DNA from: Nocardioides pinisoli
Lineage (GTDB): Bacteria; Actinomycetota; Actinomycetes; Propionibacteriales; Nocardioidaceae
Assembly: GCF_024199985.1 (NCBI RefSeq)
Contig: NZ_JANARS010000003.1
Span: 1 to 64,000 of the forward strand
Length of the DNA: 64,000 nt
Direction of reading: 5' to 3'
Position numbers and translations under genes: made by a program. The notes under the pieces were generated by a model that did no database searches, was not told the DNA's origin, and was given only the letters and a program-made list of their open reading frames with translations. Below, piece after piece: positions 63,977 through 64,000 of the stretch. The stretch's first letter is position 1; every line of letters begins with the position of its first letter.

Positions 63977-64000
63977 ATGTTCAGTTCCCCTTCCTAGGTG

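Overview
The window is high-GC DNA from an actinobacterium. Gene content and neighbourhoods (carD, ispD, ispF, cysS and rlmB within 8 kb; DUF222-HNH endonuclease; sigK/rskA; DUF3263; DUF4032; aerobic CO-dehydrogenase-like genes) and the dispersed palindromic repeats point to Nocardioidaceae, most likely Nocardioides or a close relative. This assignment is inference from gene order and protein similarity recalled from memory.

Left arm (1-14.9 kb). A minus-strand coxS-coxL-coxM-coxG operon encodes a form II (AYRGAGR-type) molybdenum hydroxylase. After a beta-propeller secreted protein, a GAF/winged-helix regulator, a secreted endonuclease/phosphatase-fold protein, a repeat cluster and a DUF222-HNH gene with an SOS-box-like leaderless start, a second minus-strand operon supplies the maturation factors: a MobA-like nucleotidyltransferase, MoxR/CoxD, the VWA protein CoxE, XdhC/CoxF, and a PIG-L deacetylase.

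Nitrate region (15-26 kb). A vitamin K epoxide reductase family protein and a small cupin precede a complete respiratory nitrate reductase operon (narGHJI, minus strand). It is divergent from two overlapping narK-type transporters.

Central region (26-44.7 kb). It holds a lipoprotein, a 14-residue-repeat protein, a stand-alone groEL with two CIRCE operators, an orphan TadE/TadG-VWA pair, an ATP-grasp/methyltransferase/SGNH cluster, and a DUF2157/GDYXXLXY membrane pair. The most interesting locus follows: a SAM-I riboswitch in front of a threonine-synthase-family gene and a GG-tailed sulfur-carrier gene. Trehalose genes otsB and otsA, an FMN glutamate-synthase-like protein, and a fasciclin-sigK-rskA set complete the region.

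Right arm (44.8-64 kb). A four-gene overlapping operon (PhaC-like hydrolase with a histone-H1-like tail, MFS transporter, PLP decarboxylase, ung) comes first, then a DODA-type dioxygenase, pdxY, a 73-bp palindromic repeat array, tRNA-Thr(TGT), a GH13 enzyme, a DUF4032 kinase-like protein, and a metallophosphoesterase. The conserved cysS-rlmB and ispF-ispD genes follow, separated by a C39 peptidase and a membrane-anchored sulfite-oxidase-type enzyme. The window ends with a degenerate IspD paralogue and carD.
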